DNA from: Discostella pseudostelligera
Lineage: Eukaryota; Bacillariophyta; Thalassiosirophyceae; Thalassiosirales; Thalassiosiraceae
Assembly (NCBI GenBank): GCA_036940085.1
Contig: JALLBK010000764.1
Span: 1-31,157 of the forward strand
Direction of reading: 5' to 3'
Length of the DNA stretch: 31,157 bases
The position numbers and the translations under genes are program-made. This document shows, piece by piece, positions 18,575 through 27,563 of this stretch. The notes below the pieces were generated by a model. That model made no database searches. It had not been told where the DNA came from and saw only the letters and a list, made by a program, of their open reading frames with translations. Positions within the stretch are counted from its first letter, which is position 1. Each line of letters opens with the position of its first letter.

Positions 18575-19531
18575 ATGTCCGGGCTAACCTACCTCGTCTT
18601 CAGTGCCACCGGCAAACAAGGCCGCGCCGTCATCAAAGCCCTGGCCACCAAAGAAGGTGTCGCCTCCATCGTCGCCACCTCCCGCAATCCAGACTCTCCC
18701 TCGGCCCAAGCTCTACTCAAACTTGACAAGGTCACCAAAGTAGTCGCCGCCGATTTCAATGATCCAGCCAGCATCCTATCGGCCATTACAGAATCACAGG
18801 CACATCGAATTTGGTTCAATACCGACTTTTACTCCATTCCATGGTTGAAGCGTACACGTGCCACCGAGGCCAAGCTTGGTTCCAATGTCGTCGATGCTAT
18901 TAAAGAAGCCAAGGTTAGTGGCGCCAATACCAACATTCAACATGTCGTCTTCAGTTCGGTTGGTGATGCGGACAATTGCCCCAAGAAGGTACATCACTTT
19001 TGGGCCAAGGCCGATGTTGAGAAACATATGGCTACACATTTCGATGAGGCCTCGGGCATAACTTGGTCGGTATTGCGTCCCGTGGCATTCTTTGAAAATG
19101 TCGATGATGCCGCCACTTACAACCCATTAACCAAGGGGGTACTCAAATTCGTCACCTATCCCGACGTCAAAGTGAAATTCATCGCGTGTGAAGATATTGG
19201 CAAGGGATGTGCGGTACTACTCACCAATCCTACCGAATATTCTGGCAAGATTATCGAAGCGGCCGGTGCCGAACATTCTGGTGTGGAATTAACCAAGGCA
19301 TTGTCGGAAGTTTCGGGCACAGAATGCAAGTATAAATTGGCATTGCCACGATTTGTCATGTGGTTGTTTATGGGGGATTTGTATCACATGACGACATGGT
19401 TTGAAGCGAAGGGATATTCTGCGGATATTGAGGCTTTTAAGAATATTGTACCCGATGCTCAGGATGGGTATGCGTTCTTTAGGAAGAAGGGCCAGTGGGC
19501 GAATGGAGAGAAGTTTGTGTCGTCAAGCTGA
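18575..19531 (+). CDS. NmrA-like NAD(P)-binding protein (atypical SDR)
   Basis: The single-exon 318-residue protein has the NmrA/HSCARG architecture. It starts with a Rossmann beta strand and dinucleotide loop (YLVFSATGKQGRAVIKAL, about 6-23), followed by SIVATSRNPDSPSAQAL and VVAADFNDPASI, the usual second and third strands. VQHVVFSSVGDADN-type sequence (about 124-140) is the family's fourth strand, then HFWAKADVEKHM, and LRPVAFFENV (about 168-177), which matches the conserved LRP-FxEN block. Members bind NAD(P) and act as redox sensors or as reductases; the substrate cannot be read here. The first Gly of the GxxGxxG loop is Ser (SATGKQG), though the two following Gly are kept. It sits between two genes that share a WTYA domain. 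Confidence 0.9.
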   Translation: MSGLTYLVFSATGKQGRAVIKALATKEGVASIVATSRNPDSPSAQALLKLDKVTKVVAADFNDPASILSAITESQAHRIWFNTDFYSIPWLKRTRATEAKLGSNVVDAIKEAKVSGANTNIQHVVFSSVGDADNCPKKVHHFWAKADVEKHMATHFDEASGITWSVLRPVAFFENVDDAATYNPLTKGVLKFVTYPDVKVKFIACEDIGKGCAVLLTNPTEYSGKIIEAAGAEHSGVELTKALSEVSGTECKYKLALPRFVMWLFMGDLYHMTTWFEAKGYSADIEAFKNIVPDAQDGYAFFRKKGQWANGEKFVSSS

Positions 19532-19716
19532 AGAGACCTTCGTCGGCACAAACTGTAAATTCATCCCGTCGTCCTTCGGTCTCCTCCATTTTTTATCTCA
19601 CTCTCTAGAGAATGTGCATCCCTCCTTGTATTGATTTAGCTTCCTCATCCAGCGAATTGTATTAAAACTTCGAGTAGTAATATCTCTACTAGAGAGTGTT
19701 GTCCAGTCAACCCATC

Positions 19717-19950
19717 ATGTTATTGTTGTCGATCTTGTTCCCAATGATTGGTTTAAGTTTGCCGGCGGCGATCGCGAATGTCGAGTGTCTGCCAAATCTA
19801 TGCCACGTGAAGTCGAGTGGGCATCGTGCCTCCCGCCAAATCACTGCCACGTGTAAGAGCTTTGCAGCGGATCGCGTTACAAAAGGTTACGAACTCCTAC
19901 GAACTAAAAGGAAGGGCCTAAAATACGCACGAACAGAAGAAGCGAAGTGA
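19717..19950 (+). CDS. doubtful small secreted protein, 77 aa
   Basis: The frame begins MLLLSILFPMIGLSLPAAIA, a textbook signal peptide with an AIA cleavage site, then NVECLPNLCHVKSSGHRASR and a Lys/Arg-rich tail, with three Cys. No relative is recognised. It overlaps the CACGTG and GGCGGGA elements of an apparent promoter, so the open frame may be chance. ATG at 19717 was chosen as the first in the frame. Confidence 0.25.
   Translation: MLLLSILFPMIGLSLPAAIANVECLPNLCHVKSSGHRASRQITATCKSFAADRVTKGYELLRTKRKGLKYARTEEAK
19804..19853. promoter_or_regulatory. GGCGGGA box flanked by two G-boxes
   Basis: CACGTG at 19804-19809 and 19848-19853, both preceded by TGC, flank TCCCGCCAAAT (19831-19841; reverse complement ATTTGGCGGGA). 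CACGTG is bound by bHLH and bZIP factors and TTTGGCGGGA by E2F in other eukaryotes. The cluster lies about 645 bp upstream of the ATG at 20498, or about 240-290 bp upstream of the alternative ATG at 20095. Confidence 0.45.
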
Positions 19951-20082
19951 GAAGGAGAAGCTAACATACCAGATGGAAGGAGGCACAAGACCGATGCGAC
20001 AACATCATATGCACCGTCGAAGTGACACCGTTGCACTTATAATCACATTTATGCGTCCACTCCACTTTTTCATGAAGTCGCA

Positions 20083-20094
20083 TTTTATATATGG
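20083..20094 (+). promoter_or_regulatory. TATA-like element
   Basis: TTTTATATATGG is the clearest TATA match before the 915-aa gene. A start of transcription near 20115 would give a long 5' UTR or an early intron. Confidence 0.35.
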
Positions 20095-20497
20095 ATGAAA
20101 TGTAGTCGAATGCCGGATGCCTCAACACGTAAGGATGGGGCTGTACTGACTGTGGGTGGCCATGCCGAGCCAAGCCCATCACCTAGCAGTAGCCACATAC
20201 CGCATCCTCCACGGGCTTTTCTTGAATCTCGCTCAGCCGCACATGCCTTCCATGAGCTTTCATGCACATGCAAGCACCATCCAACCAAAGATATCAGATG
20301 ATATCAGTCGATACCACCATTGGTCTCGTAAAAATGATGAATTGTCGATGCATTGCCCTCCATCCACCATTGCTGGTGCATGAATAATCATAGGTGGTAC
20401 TAGTACATTGATCGCACCAACGACGCTAATATCCTCTTCGACGAGAACGACAACAAGCACGGAGGATACACTGTCGGTGTCGGCCTGTAGCAAAAGT

Positions 20498-23245
20498 ATG
20501 ACAAGGACGGCCAATTTTGTCCATTCTCCCCACAGTCGTAGTCGTCATCGTAATCCCAAGGTGGCATCGACTTCACTGTCGCCGCTAGCGCAACAATCTC
20601 ATCATCATCATCATCATCGAACAAGCAGTCAACGACTACCTCGCGATGCCCCACCGTCGTCGGGTGGCGACAACTCGAATCTTCATCATCGTCGAGCAGT
20701 AGCCGAAATGTCAATAATGAACCAGAATGGTTTCGTCTTTGGTGGCAACTACAACGATACCAGCAATGGTGGCGGCAGCGGTCGCACTCTCACCCCCAAA
20801 ATGCTACATGCTACCAACTCGAAAAGTCTACGCGAACTTCTTGGCCATGAGACTAGCCGCGACACAACCATAGCCGGCACTACTACTAATGGCACAAATA
20901 ATGTTGGCAACATGTTTCGAAGTGGTGCTACTACATATTTTACATCAGGATCGGGTAGGATCTTACCGACGAATACTTGGGAGATGTACCAAGCCCAGCA
21001 GCAGCAGCCGCATCAACGACAGAGACATGCCAATGCCAATACCACTAGTTCTTCTTCGTCAACTGTTGCGGCATTGTATCATCATCCGACGAGCAATGGT
21101 CAACCGCACTACCTAAAAACTCCATCCCGAAAACAAGACAATGCGGTACCATCAGTAGTCTCGCCTTCACATTCACCACCACCAACAATAGCAGTAACAT
21201 CATCTGCAGCCACCGTAGATCTTGGCTACCATGATCCCAATACCGCCTCAAGCAGTCATAGACAAAGGCTTACCTTCCCTACTACTAATGGCAAGGCACC
21301 CGATCTTCCCTTCTGTTCGACAATGCAATGTGAGAATGTAGTACCAGCTGCTGGGCAGTACTACTACCAGGGTGGACACTGCCAGAGCAGCAGACGACGA
21401 CGACATACTATATCCTCCTCCACCAACACTAGCACTGTGGGCAAGCGGCAGGATGTCATTCTCACTCCAAGGAAGAAGGAGGAGGTGATGGTAGTACCGC
21501 CTTCACCTGCTTCTACTACCACTACCAAGGGCAAGGCACCAGATCCACCACCGTCGCCCTACCCGATGCATACTCCTCCCATGACCTCATCATTTCGTCG
21601 GTGTGTTTCCATGCCTACTCACAACATCAACAACAACAACAACAACTCGACGCTGAAAACAACAAGCAGTAGTAGTGGCAATGCAAATTCAAGCACACAC
21701 CACCACCAACAGCTGCAACTACAACTACAGCTACAGCAGCGACGTCATCATTCCTTACCAATCATTTCCGAGAATGAAGACAATCAATCCTATTGTACAT
21801 GGACGAATAGTCCCAAGAAGAGTAATAGTAGAAGCAGTAATCGACCTATCATGCCATCCTTGAGGAGAAAAGACTTGAACGTCCAAAAGTCTAACCCTTC
21901 CTCCTCCTCCAACGAAGCATCTGTCTATCACACCTCATCATCCGATGAAGCATCTGTTCATCACACTTTATCATTGAACGAACACACTACTTGTCATCAA
22001 TATCAAGTGGGCGAACCTCTCCGAGATCAATCTCATTCCATCGCCTTTACTTCGCCCGATCAGGCATGGATACTATTATCGAAATTACCTGTGAATTCAC
22101 CCTTGTTTGTAAAACGTACATCAAGGGAATGGACCTATGCTACTTTGGTGAGCTGGGTTGATGAGGAGCTACCACACGATCCCCATCTCTACGATGACCA
22201 CGATGGAGGTAGTCTAGTGGCGTCTCTACACTCGACACGGAATGTCAAGAAGGTATTGAAGAAAGACCGATGGGAGAAATGTTTGCGATTGGTGAATGCC
22301 AATATGGTCGATGCAGACGGGTTGATCACTACTACTGCTGCTAATACTACGGCTGCAGCTAAGGTCGTTGCTGCTTCTCCAAATTCGGTAGCAGCAGGGA
22401 ATTCGTCAGGTGAAGCCTTGTATCCTTCCGATACCTCATCTGCTACAATGATGAATGCTGGCACACCAAGCTCCAGCAACACAAGCAGTAGCTATAGAAA
22501 CCTCTTATCTGATCTCTACTCCTCTGCGAATACTGTGTCCAGCGTAGTAGAGGATAATGGACTAGCGTTTGATAATCCCTTCGTGGTGCGCAATCAAAGC
22601 GCCACCGCCAGGAGCGTAGATGATTCTGGATTAGGGGATGTGGTGCGCAATCTGTTCTCCGAAGATAGTAGCAACGCCGCCTCTGCTATCGAGAAGCCGA
22701 GTCCTAATACTGTCGGACAACAATCGCTTACAAGGTCGGCAAGTTTGAACAGCTTACATTCCAAGAAGGTTTCATGGAGATTATCTCATAGTTTGAATGA
22801 CTTGGCCAATAATGAGGACGATGCCATTTCCTCCAAGACGGATGCTACCCCATTGCGATCGGGAGCCACAGCAGGCAGCAGTAATTGCTCGCCATCCGGC
22901 TGCTCGTTGTTCGATAACCACACACGAAGCAGTCATGCTAGCAGTGAATCCTCTCCCGATACGGTTAATCTTCATGCTAGGCACTTCGTGGGCAGTCGAC
23001 GCGAGCGTATGCGACCCCGAGGAATGAATCGTAGTAACGACAAACCAAGGAGGAGTAGAAGTAGTGGGTCCATCTCACTCTGTGATGAGAGTGATCGAGC
23101 ACAACGAGTGTGGTGTGATTCGACGTGCGCTCCGGAAAGTGGATCGATTTCGGATGCCAGTGGTGGATCAGTGTGGAAGACATTGGTGGAGAATAAGTCT
23201 CGGAAGGAGAAGGGCTTGCCTATATTGCCGTACTACTTTCCTTAG
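20498..23245 (+). CDS. disordered Ser/Asn/His-rich protein with internal WTYA domain
   Basis: From ATG 20498 the product is 915 residues; the frame stays open upstream to 20384 without an ATG. An attractive alternative is a first exon from ATG 20095 ending at 20128 (ACAC|GTAAGG), joined at 20394 after CATAG, which keeps frame and adds about 50 residues. The chain is mostly disordered, with His, Asn, Gln and Ser runs and SR-like segments. Residues about 521-608 form a globular piece: ILLSKLPVNSPLFVKRTSRE, WTYATLVSWVDEE, an Asp/His-rich insert, then NVKKVLKKDRWEKCLRLVN. This matches the C-terminal domain of the 15565-17937 protein, with the same KR...WTYA core and a W..(I/L)R end. The C-terminus is basic then ends GLPILPYYFP. 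Function is unknown. Confidence 0.8.
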   Translation: MTRTANFVHSPHSRSRHRNPKVASTSLSPLAQQSHHHHHHRTSSQRLPRDAPPSSGGDNSNLHHRRAVAEMSIMNQNGFVFGGNYNDTSNGGGSGRTLTPKMLHATNSKSLRELLGHETSRDTTIAGTTTNGTNNVGNMFRSGATTYFTSGSGRILPTNTWEMYQAQQQQPHQRQRHANANTTSSSSSTVAALYHHPTSNGQPHYLKTPSRKQDNAVPSVVSPSHSPPPTIAVTSSAATVDLGYHDPNTASSSHRQRLTFPTTNGKAPDLPFCSTMQCENVVPAAGQYYYQGGHCQSSRRRRHTISSSTNTSTVGKRQDVILTPRKKEEVMVVPPSPASTTTTKGKAPDPPPSPYPMHTPPMTSSFRRCVSMPTHNINNNNNNSTLKTTSSSSGNANSSTHHHQQLQLQLQLQQRRHHSLPIISENEDNQSYCTWTNSPKKSNSRSSNRPIMPSLRRKDLNVQKSNPSSSSNEASVYHTSSSDEASVHHTLSLNEHTTCHQYQVGEPLRDQSHSIAFTSPDQAWILLSKLPVNSPLFVKRTSREWTYATLVSWVDEELPHDPHLYDDHDGGSLVASLHSTRNVKKVLKKDRWEKCLRLVNANMVDADGLITTTAANTTAAAKVVAASPNSVAAGNSSGEALYPSDTSSATMMNAGTPSSSNTSSSYRNLLSDLYSSANTVSSVVEDNGLAFDNPFVVRNQSATARSVDDSGLGDVVRNLFSEDSSNAASAIEKPSPNTVGQQSLTRSASLNSLHSKKVSWRLSHSLNDLANNEDDAISSKTDATPLRSGATAGSSNCSPSGCSLFDNHTRSSHASSESSPDTVNLHARHFVGSRRERMRPRGMNRSNDKPRRSRSSGSISLCDESDRAQRVWCDSTCAPESGSISDASGGSVWKTLVENKSRKEKGLPILPYYFP

Positions 23246-23437
23246 AATGCTCTATTTTTGCCTCGTACATCCTTGGAAGATGTATCGAGAATTAGATTGA
23301 ACAATGATCCATTGTCTTGTCCTGACTTCTTTCGTCGAGTGTGTAATCTTAGTTGGGCGATTGCAATAGAGAATAATATAATCGCATAAGGAAACACACC
23401 GCCTAAACTTCTTATAGCTGCGTTCAAGTGGTAATGT
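23246..23437. other. short convergent intergenic region
   Basis: This 192-bp gap between convergent stop codons must contain both 3' UTRs, which indicates a compact genome. Nothing else is seen. Confidence 0.6.
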
Positions 23438-25857
23438 TCAACTCTCGCCAGCCCAACCAGGCTTTACAATATTCAATACACCCACCACCAATGAATAAAG
23501 TATCGATGCAAAAGTAACAAGAAGGAAGATGAATCCACCAATCTTACTTCCGGACATTGGATCGGCATGCAATGTATCCAAATCTTCTTTCGTCCTGGGC
23601 AACAAATTGACGAAGAGTAGTCCACTGATTTGAATGAAGGTAGTGAACCAAGTTAAGTTGATCATTCCACTAAGTTGTCCTTTTTCCATTGCCTCCTTGC
23701 TTACATCCCATACCCCAAGTAGCAATGTGCTGAAGGCGCCTGCCAGTGTCGATGCACTGTTGTGCACAGTCGTAAACATTGCATAACTTGACCCCTCTGT
23801 TGAGGTATGTGTGCAGTAGAGTGATCGAGGAAGAGCGTTGTAAGATTATTTATGTCTCCGATAATGTTGAAACAGATATCAGGTAGTGAACGAAAGCAGA
23901 ACTCACCTGATCCCGACGGACACAAATTCACCATCATAATCGTCGTCGGCAAGAACTGTATCCCTCCAATAAAATCAGCAAATGCATCATCTCCCAACGC
24001 AAATAGAAATGGACTCAATCCAAATGTCTGTCCTTTAATCAACAGTATTTGCAACGATGAGAACAATCCATTCAACAATGTCGTGGCGATGTAAACTGTC
24101 CTCCAACTCCATTTGATGAAGAACTTCTTATATGCCATAATGCCCACCCAGAGAAGTACATATGCCACAATCAATAATGTGTTCAATTGATTGGAGGTAA
24201 ATCCCAATACCGTCTTTAGGAATTGCTTCCACGCTGCATTACCCACTTGCAATACGTTGTACAAGTAGACAAATCCCATGGGTTGCCATACCGCGCGGGA
24301 GCATACTGTATTCCAAATTTCGGAACATTGATCACGTGTACTTGCCACTGGTAAGTTCTTCGTCTCCTTCAACGCATAGACCAATGGAACAATCAATGCC
24401 GGGAGGATTGACATTAAAATCACCACAGCCCGCGGACCGTATGAGCTGTAGATGACCGTACCGAATGGTGCGGCGAGCATCAACCCAAAGAATCGACAGG
24501 CGTAACATGTGCTTTGCAATTGACCACGAGACGATTCTGGTTCGAGTTTGGCTTTTTCGGCCACGATGCTATCTCCCATGACATCTGCAAACCAAAAGCC
24601 GGTACCGAAGAGGAGGAGTGAGAAAGATAGGAATGGGATGGAGGGTGGTTGTCCAAATTGTACCTCATTGTCCGCTCCCCATTGGATCGATGATGCGACA
24701 GGTTGTTCCTCCTGCAGTTGAAGATATCGTCCACCAATGGTATCATCGTCACCTTCCACATTACCACCATCATTGGTATTCACAATCGCCTCCAATCTCA
24801 GATCCGAAAACATCCATAACATACACATACTCAAACTGGTAATACCCCATCCTAACAACATGTATGATTTGCGACGATAGCCGCATAATGGAACATTGTC
24901 ACTTAGGAAACCAAAGGCTAGTTTGAAAGTCGAGGGTAAACTTTTGAGACTGGAGATGGTTGCCTGTTTTATTGTTGTTGTTTCGTTTGCAGTCGGTGAG
25001 TAGAATAGTGTGTCAGATGTGTTAGAAGTAGATGGTAGCGAGCAAATAGAAACCGACGTCCCATCTTCTCTCTGACAAACTACAGGTAGCTACACTCTAC
25101 TCACCTGTTGTGCCTCTGAAGCATTTAAATCTAACGGGTACACATTGGTAAATGGTCCACTCAACCCTTGCAATATTCCCACTAATAAATAACATGCCGG
25201 TATTGCTATATTCTCCAATCGATACAATTGAATTGATTTGGGTACGGTGGGTGGATAGAGGTATTGATATGTGGATTTGGATAAGAGGACGGAGAGTAGG
25301 TTCGATTGGAGATGGTAGTCATCTCCTGAATTGTCATTGTCATCATCGACCTCACTGTAAGGTCGTCGTCGTCGTTTAGATTGTTGTTGCTTATGCACAA
25401 GTCGACGATCATCCTCATTATCATCATCATCGTTGTAGTAGTCTTCATCATCGTCATAGTTGAATTGCATTCCATTATCAGAATCATGATCATCGTTATT
25501 ATTGTCAACATAATACTTATTGTCGGTGTCATTATTCTTTCTAGTGGCAGTTGGCACCATCTCAAATGACGAAGACGACGAAGACGATGCAGATGGAGAC
25601 GTTCGGAAGGAGGAGGGTAGATGATGAAATTGACCACTCTTGCCATGGTGATTATGATTCTGATGATTGATGTTACCAGTGTCAGAGTATCTGTAGCCAT
25701 TGGATGGACGGAATTCATCCTCCCATAATTCGACATCGACAGTGCCCACCTGGTCGTCGATGTCGATGTCATTGTCGTCATTGAGTTCATGACCAACACT
25801 GCCACGACGACCACCCCCGGTACTAGCGGAGGCTGCTGGATTGGAGAGCATGGGCAT
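23438..25857 (-). CDS. BT1 family transporter (folate-biopterin type)
   Basis: Exons are 25857-25105, 24963-23907 and 23796-23438. Introns are 24964-25104 (phase 0) and 23797-23906 (phase 1), both GTGAGT...CAG. The product is 722 residues. BT1 proteins are major-facilitator-like carriers with about 12 membrane helices; characterised members move folates, pterins or S-adenosylmethionine. Family blocks: ACYLLVGILQGLSGPF (about 221-236), VYPLDLNASEAQQATISSL across the first splice, LPSTFKLAFGFLSDNVPLCG, YRRKSYMLLGWG, SFSLLLFGTGFWFADVMGDS and SRGQLQSTCYACRFFGLMLA. After the second splice SGSEGSSYAMFTTVHNSAST completes a conserved block. Residues 1-210 are a hydrophilic Asp/Asn/Ser-rich extension absent from typical members, and there is a polar insert before SIPFLSFS. 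Substrate and membrane cannot be assigned. Three GGCGGGA-type boxes lie upstream. Confidence 0.92.
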
Positions 25858-26031
25858 TATAGATGGTATATATGGTCTTTGGGTACAGTTTGCTCAGAGG
25901 GTACCATAGCGGTGGCGTAGGAGGACGATAGGTCAGTGGTCGGCGCTCATGGTTCATGTGGGTTTTTTTGTGCATGTTGTTGGTGTGTTGGATTGGCGGC
26001 CGGGCGGCGGCGGCCCGTAACGGACCATTTG

Positions 26032-26102
26032 TTTTTGGCGGGAGAGAGGGCGAGGCAAAGTGTTTTGGCGGGAGAGAACGTGAGGTAAATATTTTGGTGG
26101 GA
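26032..26102 (+). promoter_or_regulatory. three TTTTGG(C/T)GGGA boxes at 29-30-bp spacing
   Basis: Copies start at 26033, 26063 and 26092. The first two extend to TTTTGGCGGGAGAGA; the third is TTTTGGTGGGA with one change. All face the same way, about 175-245 bp upstream of the BT1 start. Spacing near three helical turns would put them on one face of the DNA. Confidence 0.55.
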
Positions 26103-26316
26103 TGGTGTGTCAAAATTGTAGAGCTTCGTAAATTTTGTACTATTGATAATGTTAAGGTATGTTTGTACATCAAGTATCCCATCTGTTTAATTGAAATTAA
26201 TTCTTTTATTAGAAATATCTTGGTTTCACACATCTCTATTCCAATTGCATATCGCCCACCCGCTCCACACGCTGTATTGTAGGAGTATCGTTATCGTCAA
26301 TCTTGCACAAGGGAGC

Positions 26317-26317
26317 N
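26317..26317. other. unresolved base (N)
   Basis: A single N in intergenic sequence (GGGAGCNGGGAGC). It affects no gene call. Confidence 0.95.
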
Positions 26318-26450
26318 GGGAGCATGGAAAGGCATCATTATCGGTTTTGATCAGTGACAGTCTACATGACCCATCGTCGTCAAGTTTGAGGAATCAAAAA
26401 GGATATACATCGCTCTCAATCTTCTATACACCAATCTTTCAATCAAACAC

Positions 26451-27563
26451 TCAACAAGTACATAATTCTCTTCTTGCCTTGTCAACCAGGCCTACCGCAC
26501 ATGTTTTACTCCTTCCTACCGCACGTGTTGTTTTGCCCCTGCTGGATACTAACACAAGGTTCTTGTTAGGTCTATCCATCGTCGTCGAGTTCGTCGAGGT
26601 CGGAGTAATCTTGGCAACTTTGGCTTTGGTCACAATCCAAGTGGCATTTAAACTTGATACCATTTGCTTTCCCACGCCAATTTTCTTTTTGGTTGGCTTT
26701 GTCGATGACGACTTGTTGTAATTGGTGTTTGTATCAACTTCATCGTGCATGACGGTGGCAGCAGTAGACTGATTATCATTATTATGAAAATAGTCGAGCA
26801 CAATAGTATTTCGTAACTTGGTATGCTGTGTCCAATTATCTGCATCGCTTGCTGCCATAGTGGCAGTGGTAGTGGTAGTGGCAGTGGTGAAGGTCGTTGC
26901 GCTTTCGGCAGCACTTTCACTTCTCGACGACTCCGCACTCTCATTCTCCTCCTCTTCAACTACTGGTGGAAAAATATGACTTATCATGCACCATGGTGAT
27001 GAGGTTATCAAACCAGCATCGGTCTCGGTTGTGTAGGCGGTAGCCGTATCACAATCGTCGTCATCAAAGTATGATTTTCGTCTTGTGGTTGGGGGCGTGT
27101 ACGAACCTATTGCTCCCGATGTGTAGTTGGTCCTAACAGTACGATCGTCGTCGTTCTGACTGACAGCTCTAGTGGTAGATGATTTGTACGTCTTGGCGTT
27201 GGTGGTTCTTGGTGTGGCTTTGGAATGATTGGTTATTCTCATTGACGGATGGTAGACTGTCCCAGCATCATTAAATCGTAACGCCTTTCCCTTTGTCATA
27301 GTCGCTGTCGTCGTCGTCGTCATCGCTACTCGAGTAGCTCTCAAGGGCGCGGATTTGTTGCCAGTATTATAGTTCGTATTCTCATTTTCTCGAGTGAAGT
27401 AGGCAGTAGCAGCAGTAGTACCTTCGTCATCATATGTCGTATCAGTATTGGTATTGGATCCAGTTGCAGCCGAAGCAGAGGAGGAGGTGGCGCTGCTACC
27501 ATCATCATATTCGTTTCCCGCATCATCAAACAACCCAGCATGAATGTTATCGAGCATCAACAT
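26451..27563 (-). CDS. Thr/Ser-rich protein of unknown function, 370 aa
   Basis: This is a single open frame with ATG at 27563. The composition is dominated by Thr, Ser, Ala, Asn and Asp, with runs such as TTTTTATMTKG and TTATTTTTATMAA. More ordered pieces are the N-terminal MLMLDNIHAGLFDDAGNEYDD, a SSPWCMISHIFPPVVEEEE segment near residues 190-210, and a basic C-terminal part KKKIGVGKQMVSSLNATWIV with KAKVAKITPTS. RxSYFDDDD-like basic-then-acidic Ser/Tyr sites could be kinase targets. No signal peptide or membrane span is seen. No family is recognised; the long frame and start position support a real gene, but introns at the ends cannot be excluded. Confidence 0.65.
   Translation of the reverse strand: MLMLDNIHAGLFDDAGNEYDDGSSATSSSASAATGSNTNTDTTYDDEGTTAATAYFTRENENTNYNTGNKSAPLRATRVAMTTTTTATMTKGKALRFNDAGTVYHPSMRITNHSKATPRTTNAKTYKSSTTRAVSQNDDDRTVRTNYTSGAIGSYTPPTTRRKSYFDDDDCDTATAYTTETDAGLITSSPWCMISHIFPPVVEEEENESAESSRSESAAESATTFTTATTTTTATMAASDADNWTQHTKLRNTIVLDYFHNNDNQSTAATVMHDEVDTNTNYNKSSSTKPTKKKIGVGKQMVSSLNATWIVTKAKVAKITPTSTNSTTMDRPNKNLVLVSSRGKTTRAVGRSKTCAVGLVDKARRELCTC

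Larger units (their letters stand above)
19532..20497. other. intergenic: promoter of the 915-aa gene
   Basis: These 966 bp contain two TGCCACGTG sites flanking a TCCCGCCAAAT box (19804-19853), a TTTTATATATGG TATA-like element (20083-20094) and a small open frame with a signal peptide (19717-19950). A possible first exon of the downstream gene begins at ATG 20095 or 20110 (see that gene). Confidence 0.5.
25858..26450. other. intergenic: promoter of BT1 gene
   Basis: These 593 bp lie between two minus-strand genes. A tandem array of TTTTGG(C/T)GGGA boxes is at 26032-26102, an ATATATA lies within about 20 bp of the BT1 ATG, a GC-rich GGCGGCCGGGCGGCGG-type patch is near 25994-26014, and an unresolved base is at 26317. 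No gene is supported. Confidence 0.6.

Noticed and set aside
25206..25814. Met/Thr/Ile-rich 202-codon frame
   Set aside because: It is a shifted frame of the GAT/AAT-rich N-terminal coding region of the BT1 gene.
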